DNA from: Betaproteobacteria bacterium
Lineage (GTDB): Bacteria; Pseudomonadota; Gammaproteobacteria; Burkholderiales; SG8-39
Direction of reading: 5' to 3'
Length of the DNA stretch: 15,894 nucleotides
Assembly: GCA_009693435.1 (NCBI GenBank)
Contig: SHXF01000097.1
Coordinates: 1-15,894 of the forward strand
Below the pieces are notes generated by a model. It was not told the DNA's origin. It did no database searches and worked only from the letters and a program-made list of their open reading frames with translations. The position numbers and the translations under genes are program-made. The first letter of the stretch is position 1. Each line of letters opens with the position of its first letter. Below, piece after piece: positions 12,635-15,894 of this stretch.

Positions 12635-14311
12635 TCAGTTAGCGCAACTGAAACTGGCGGCCAGGTTGGCGTCGCCGCTGCCATTGTATTTCGGCCACGC
12701 CGGATATTCGCATAACGGCCTGCTCCGCCCGCGGGTCGCGGCATTGGCGTCGAAGGTCACCTGGTCCCTGGGGGCGACACCGCGCTCCACCCAGTTCTCC
12801 AGCGCCGTGAGTGAATCCCACGTCGCGGTGAAGCTTTTGCCGAATACATGCCCCAGGCCCGGGACCTCGTAATAGCGCACGAACTGGTTCGCGTTGTCCG
12901 CGCCCATGGTGCCGACGAGGCGGCGGAAATACTCGGACGTGGCACGCACGTTCACCAGCGCGTCGGCGGTGCCGTGGGCGATCAGCAATTTGCCGCCGCG
13001 GCGCTGAAACGTCGAGAGATCGGTGCTATTGACATCCTGCAGCGCGGTCAGTTCGCTGATGCGCTTCTCATGGACTCCGGGTTTTTCAGGGTCCAGTTGC
13101 AGGGCATTCGCGTCGGCATCGGCCGCAACGAAATAGCGGACCCACATGTCCCAGAACTGCGCGCTATACGGCATATCGAGCGTGGCCGGATGCTTCGGCT
13201 GTGCCGTATTCAGTGTAAGCAGCGACGCCACCGGATTGATTCCCACGGTATCGATACCGGCATACACGTCGAACCCCGGGTAGGATTTTTCGCCGCTCCG
13301 CAGCGGATATCGCAGCGTGATCGGCGTGCTGTAGGTGTTGAAGGCGCCGATCTGCGCATCGGACAGGCAGCTGTCCCCGGTGTCCGCGCCATTGGGGCAG
13401 CGTACCGTGGCCGGATTGAATCGGCAGGCATTGACGTTGCTGATGATGCCATCCCGCAGGCCATCCAGACTGTCGCATGCGCTCATGACGGCGTCGTACA
13501 GCATGTTGCGCTTGGCAACGCCGGCATAGGCGCCGGGCGCCGCCAGCGCGCGCGTGATCCGTCCGAATTGCAGGTTGAGGGCTGCCGCATTCCAGGCCGG
13601 GTACCAGGCGATCGCGCCGTCGAAATCCCGGGGATATCGCTGCACCGCGACGAAGGCTTCGCGTCCGCCCGTGGAGCCGCCGGCAATATAGGTTTTCGAG
13701 GGCAACCTTCCGTAGCGGATGTTCATTACGTGCATGACCGCATCGCGTGTCTTCTTGACAACGTCGCCGGCAAAATTGTGGGTCGCTTCGTGGCTGACCC
13801 CGAACCGGCCATCGAGCCCTGCGTGCCGCCCCGTATAGGGAGCAGCGGACTGGTGGCCGGAGTCGCTGTTCCACGTCGCATAGCCGCGTCCCAGGGGCGT
13901 CGGTCGGTCAGCCGCACCCAAGGGGACATGGGCAGCCGGGTCGCGGATCGTGCCGTTGTACCCGCCGCCACCCAACATCAGCGCTTTGCCGTTCCAGGCC
14001 GTGGGCAGATCGAGCTGAAAATTGATATTCGGCGTGTTGGCGCTCACCGGGTGGACCGAAGCCAGCACCTTGCAATACTCCCCGATCGCGGCCGGGCCTT
14101 CGCCTTTGGCGGGGACCAGTTCGGTCAATGTGATGGTGGCGCCGCGGCTTGGCAATCCAATGGCCGAGGCCGGGATCGCGATGCCTTTGAGTTCGGCGCA
14201 TCCCGCATCCGCGGCGACGACGCGCTCGCGCGGTGTGGCGCATCCCCAGAGGGAGAGCGCTGCCGCCAGGGCTGCCAATAAGGTCATCGGCCGTCGTATC
14301 ACGTGGTTCAT
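12635..14311 (-). CDS. Secreted tannase/feruloyl esterase-family alpha/beta hydrolase
   Basis: The 558-residue protein begins with a signal sequence whose LWGC (Cys24) could be a lipobox, so it is periplasmic, outer-membrane anchored or secreted. The catalytic triad is Ser213 in GGSTGGREAF, Asp450 in AHGTADALV and His488 in PGLGHVFG. The lid calcium site has the family pattern CDSLDGLRDGII (279-290: Asp280, Asp283, Asp287). The family hydrolyses aromatic carboxylic esters (tannins, feruloyl esters; MHETase is a member). It normally has Cys next to both Ser and His, joined by a disulfide (CS-D-HC motif); here these are Gly212 and Val489. Other cysteines that look like disulfide pairs remain (279/296, 305/315, 534/556). 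The start ATG has GGAAGG six bases upstream. No transporter or aromatic-catabolism gene is adjacent. Confidence 0.93.
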   Translation of the reverse strand: MNHVIRRPMTLLAALAAALSLWGCATPRERVVAADAGCAELKGIAIPASAIGLPSRGATITLTELVPAKGEGPAAIGEYCKVLASVHPVSANTPNINFQLDLPTAWNGKALMLGGGGYNGTIRDPAAHVPLGAADRPTPLGRGYATWNSDSGHQSAAPYTGRHAGLDGRFGVSHEATHNFAGDVVKKTRDAVMHVMNIRYGRLPSKTYIAGGSTGGREAFVAVQRYPRDFDGAIAWYPAWNAAALNLQFGRITRALAAPGAYAGVAKRNMLYDAVMSACDSLDGLRDGIISNVNACRFNPATVRCPNGADTGDSCLSDAQIGAFNTYSTPITLRYPLRSGEKSYPGFDVYAGIDTVGINPVASLLTLNTAQPKHPATLDMPYSAQFWDMWVRYFVAADADANALQLDPEKPGVHEKRISELTALQDVNSTDLSTFQRRGGKLLIAHGTADALVNVRATSEYFRRLVGTMGADNANQFVRYYEVPGLGHVFGKSFTATWDSLTALENWVERGVAPRDQVTFDANAATRGRSRPLCEYPAWPKYNGSGDANLAASFSCAN

Positions 14312-14416
14312 GGTGTGCCTTCCAAAAACGATTCAGGCGTATGAGATTAAGCTCGATGCCAAGCATCCCATTATGCATCTGCGCAATCATTTTCCAGTCG
14401 GATGAGGTCGGGTGGG

Positions 14417-14466
14417 TAAAGTGGACCCCTGAGTCAAGACAATGACTCGCACGGTTTAAGCTGCAC
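14417..14466. repeat. 50-bp direct repeat, left copy
   Basis: The sequence starts TAAAGTGGACCCCTGAGTCA and ends CTGCAC; it matches 15697-15746 at 47 of 50 positions in the same orientation. It contains an inverted repeat GAGTCA/TGACTC (14431-14436, 14443-14448). Its right end supplies the last codons and the stop of the truncated minus-strand frame, so it lies at a breakpoint. Confidence 0.9.
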
Positions 14467-14878
14467 ATTCGACCTCACTTGCAGCTGGTCGGCGCTGCCC
14501 CGGTTTTGTCCTGCTTTGCCCTGCTTTGGTCTTTGCTGTTGCTTTTGATTTTGCCTTTGCCTTTGCGGTGGAGGAACCCCCTGTGGAGCGTAGCGAAACA
14601 GCGGGTTCCGCCACGCTAATCGCATCGCTCACTGCCACCGGCTGGTTCGAGAGCCTGACATCGCGAATCGTTACGCTGCTATTGGCCGCGCCAAAGCCGA
14701 TGAGATCGAAGGAGAGATTCACCGCCCTGCCCGTGGCCAGCCCTGAGAGATCGAGCGTGTAGGTGCGGCTGCCATCGGTATTCAACACTTGAGTCAACCC
14801 CGCGCCACGACGTTCGGTTCCATTGGCTTGGAGATTCAAAAGCGCGTCGCTCTTCGAAAGATTAATGGTGCCGGTGAG
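14456..14878 (-). pseudogene. 3' part of a frameshifted extracellular-protein gene
   Basis: From about 14878 the minus strand reads LTGTINLSKSDALLNLQANG, then a block ending in TYTLDLSGLATGRAVNLSFD and LIGFG...VTIRDVRL. This module occurs near the C-terminal parts of giant repeat-rich extracellular proteins (family recalled, not checked). It continues the neighbouring upstream frame but in another phase. An internal ATG at 14839 could start a separate 127-residue product, but it has no ribosome-binding site. After VRLSNQPVAVSDA the sequence turns into a Lys/Ala/Thr/Arg-rich tail that passes through a palindromic repeat (14568-14614). The frame is closed by the 50-bp repeat, so the native C-terminus is missing. 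Confidence 0.7.
14568..14614. repeat. REP-like imperfect palindrome inside the broken gene
   Basis: GTGG-A-GGAACCC-C-CTGT pairs with ACAG-C-GGGTTCC-G-CCAC, 15 base pairs with two single mismatches, around the loop GGAGCGTAGCGAA. The symmetric structure with a GTAGCG loop resembles dispersed bacterial palindromes. It is read through in frame and encodes the EPAVSLRSTGGSS stretch. Confidence 0.7.
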
Positions 14879-15690
14879 CGCGCGCTACCTGCTTTGGCTA
14901 CCCATTCATTAGGGTTGGCTGTGGGGAGGAATTCTTCGTTACTTAACGGAGTTTCGTCGATAAACCAACCGTGGCCAGCGGCGGTGCTGTCTAGCGCAAT
15001 TTGAGCGGTTGAGAACTCGCCCGTTGTACTGGCAATGGCTCTTCCATCGAGCGAAGCGAAGGAGACCGAACTGACGACGGTTGATCCCAAAAATCCACCA
15101 ATAGCGTTGATCGCCCGCTGAGAATGCCCATCAAACATTCCGTATAGTGGCGACTCCGATCCAATCTCACTTATGCGCCTGACTTTGCTTCGCAGTTCGC
15201 AGTCGTTGGCTAGTTTGTATTCGTTCGATTTACCCAAATAAGAGCCTGGCTCCCCAGCGTAGACCTTATGCCCAACTGTCACCAATCGAATTTCCACCTT
15301 GACTTTTTTACCGTTCACCTCTACCAGAGCAGCGAGTTGATCCGCGCCTCGATACCCTGGATTGGGACGATATACCCCTCCCTCTAGGGATCCTTGTTTG
15401 GGAAATTCTACAAACACGACCCTTTTAATTTTGGCATCACCAAGCCAAGCGCTTGCGCGCGCACCGACGTCCTGCCGATACTTTTCGAGCACTTCCGTGA
15501 AGGACAAACCATGGGGTTCGTGTGTCAAATGCGCATTGGGATTGTCCGCCGACTTATCAGGCGTCTGCACGACTTCACAAAAGCCAGTCAATGTTGCATC
15601 AGACTTGGAACTAGTACTTGGTTGCGCTGCCAATCCCACGTCAAACAAACCCAAACCTAGTGCCGTAATAATTATGGTTTGTCGAATCAC
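14836..15690 (-). CDS. Secreted protein, N-terminal part of a frameshifted gene
   Basis: The 284-residue frame begins with a signal peptide (MIRQTIIITALGLGLFDVGL, cleavage likely after the next Ala). I chose GTG at 15690; a TTG at 15717 lies inside the 50-bp repeat and would spoil the signal peptide. The central region (about 30-200) is unfamiliar; it has a few Cys and Lys-rich beta-like segments (VVFVEFPKQG, KKVKVEIRLV). The end, STAQIALDSTAAGHGWFIDE followed by TPLSNEEF, resembles the segment that in giant extracellular proteins precedes a metal-binding HExxH block; that block is absent. The native frame leaves this one at a GCGCGCGC tract (14878-14885), after which RSPAPLIFRRATRF is out-of-frame text. 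Base composition is lower in G+C than the rest of the window, suggesting transfer. No ribosome-binding site is seen and the promoter was probably cut off by the repeat. Confidence 0.65.
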   Translation of the reverse strand: MIRQTIIITALGLGLFDVGLAAQPSTSSKSDATLTGFCEVVQTPDKSADNPNAHLTHEPHGLSFTEVLEKYRQDVGARASAWLGDAKIKRVVFVEFPKQGSLEGGVYRPNPGYRGADQLAALVEVNGKKVKVEIRLVTVGHKVYAGEPGSYLGKSNEYKLANDCELRSKVRRISEIGSESPLYGMFDGHSQRAINAIGGFLGSTVVSSVSFASLDGRAIASTTGEFSTAQIALDSTAAGHGWFIDETPLSNEEFLPTANPNEWVAKAGSARSPAPLIFRRATRF

Positions 15691-15696
15691 AATTTC

Positions 15697-15746
15697 TAAA
15701 GTGGACCCCTGAGTCAAGACAATAACTCGCTCGGTTTAATCTGCAC
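15697..15746. repeat. 50-bp direct repeat, right copy
   Basis: This second copy of the element at 14417-14466 differs at three positions. It lies just upstream of the secreted-protein gene start. Similarity to the left copy stops at CTGCAC; beyond it the two flanks are unrelated. Confidence 0.9.
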
Positions 15747-15894
15747 CCCGGTGGCCACCCAAACTCCCCCAGTGATGGCCACTTCAAAATCCCCCAGTAG
15801 GCGGTAAGCCGATGAACTAGTCGGCGGTAGCCGCTGCGGCGACGACAGGACATGATCGCCCCTCGATTTTACGAGGGGATTGGGAGTGAATGTC
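15747..15894. mobile_element. Probable terminal part of an insertion element
   Basis: Two tandem imperfect repeats, 15750-15773 and 15774-15798, share TGGCCAC and TCCCCCAGT. Multiple short direct repeats of this kind occur at the ends of IS21-family elements; I also recall the TGGCCACTTCAAAATCCCCC text from such ends but cannot check it here. A hairpin CCCCTCG/CGAGGGG with loop ATTTTA follows at 15859-15878. No transposase gene is inside the window; it would lie to the right. Confidence 0.4.
15859..15878. terminator. 7-bp hairpin near the right edge
   Basis: CCCCTCG and CGAGGGG pair perfectly around ATTTTA. No T-run follows on the plus strand within the window, so termination is uncertain. 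It may belong to the insertion-element end. Confidence 0.35.

Noticed and set aside
12848..14281. 477-codon open frame on the plus strand
   Set aside because: It is antisense to the tannase-family gene, which has a signal sequence, catalytic triad and calcium site; the plus frame shows no domain.
15641..15853. 70-codon minus-strand frame starting MSCRRRSGYRR
   Set aside because: It reads through the insertion-end repeats and the 50-bp repeat; composition and overlap suggest non-coding terminal sequence.

Overview
The window reads as chromosomal DNA of a high-G+C proteobacterium, most likely a betaproteobacterium (inference). The grounds are GC-rich codon use, long antisense shadow frames, GGGGACAGACCACG-type palindromic repeats, and an IclR regulator divergent from a gentisate-dioxygenase-like cupin. 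No rRNA, tRNA or CRISPR array is visible.

Layout. Positions 1-416 hold a possible 3' gene end, a GTGGGAR minisatellite and a strong hairpin leader. Positions 417-3134 (+) form a compact three-gene unit: a stand-alone thioester-reductase-like SDR, an acyl carrier protein and a beta-ketoacyl-ACP synthase. This looks like a minimal module for ACP-bound chain extension and reductive release. A REP-like inverted repeat separates it from a convergent gene (3224-3877, -) for a three-cluster Fe-S protein (Fer4_19 plus two CDGSH domains). Positions 4303-8059 (+) are a SNF2/HepA helicase and a SWIM zinc-finger protein, an often-seen pair; the SWIM protein carries a lysine-rich tail built from eight 15-bp tandem units. 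Positions 8443-9936 are a divergent IclR regulator and small cupin gene with a good sigma70 promoter and candidate operator between them. This pair is bracketed by two homologous composite non-coding repeats in direct orientation (about 8059-8420 and 9955-10350).

Positions 10430-10868 hold a small putative membrane protein followed by a 28-codon remnant of an EAL domain. Then come a Uma2-type nuclease gene (10878-11447, +), an orphan response regulator with a C-terminal receiver domain (11519-12319, -) and a secreted tannase/feruloyl-esterase-family hydrolase (12635-14311, -). The hydrolase keeps the Ser-Asp-His triad and lid calcium site but lacks both cysteines of the family's CS-D-HC disulfide. 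The right end (14417-15894) is a lower-G+C segment: a secreted protein with modules of giant extracellular proteins, broken by a frameshift at a (GC)4 tract. It is bracketed by two 50-bp direct repeats (47/50 identical) and followed by sequence resembling an insertion-element end.

The reductase-ACP-synthase unit and the SNF2-SWIM pair look like functional operons. The rest is a patchwork of single genes, repeats and remnants, as expected of an accessory region shaped by repeated insertion and recombination.
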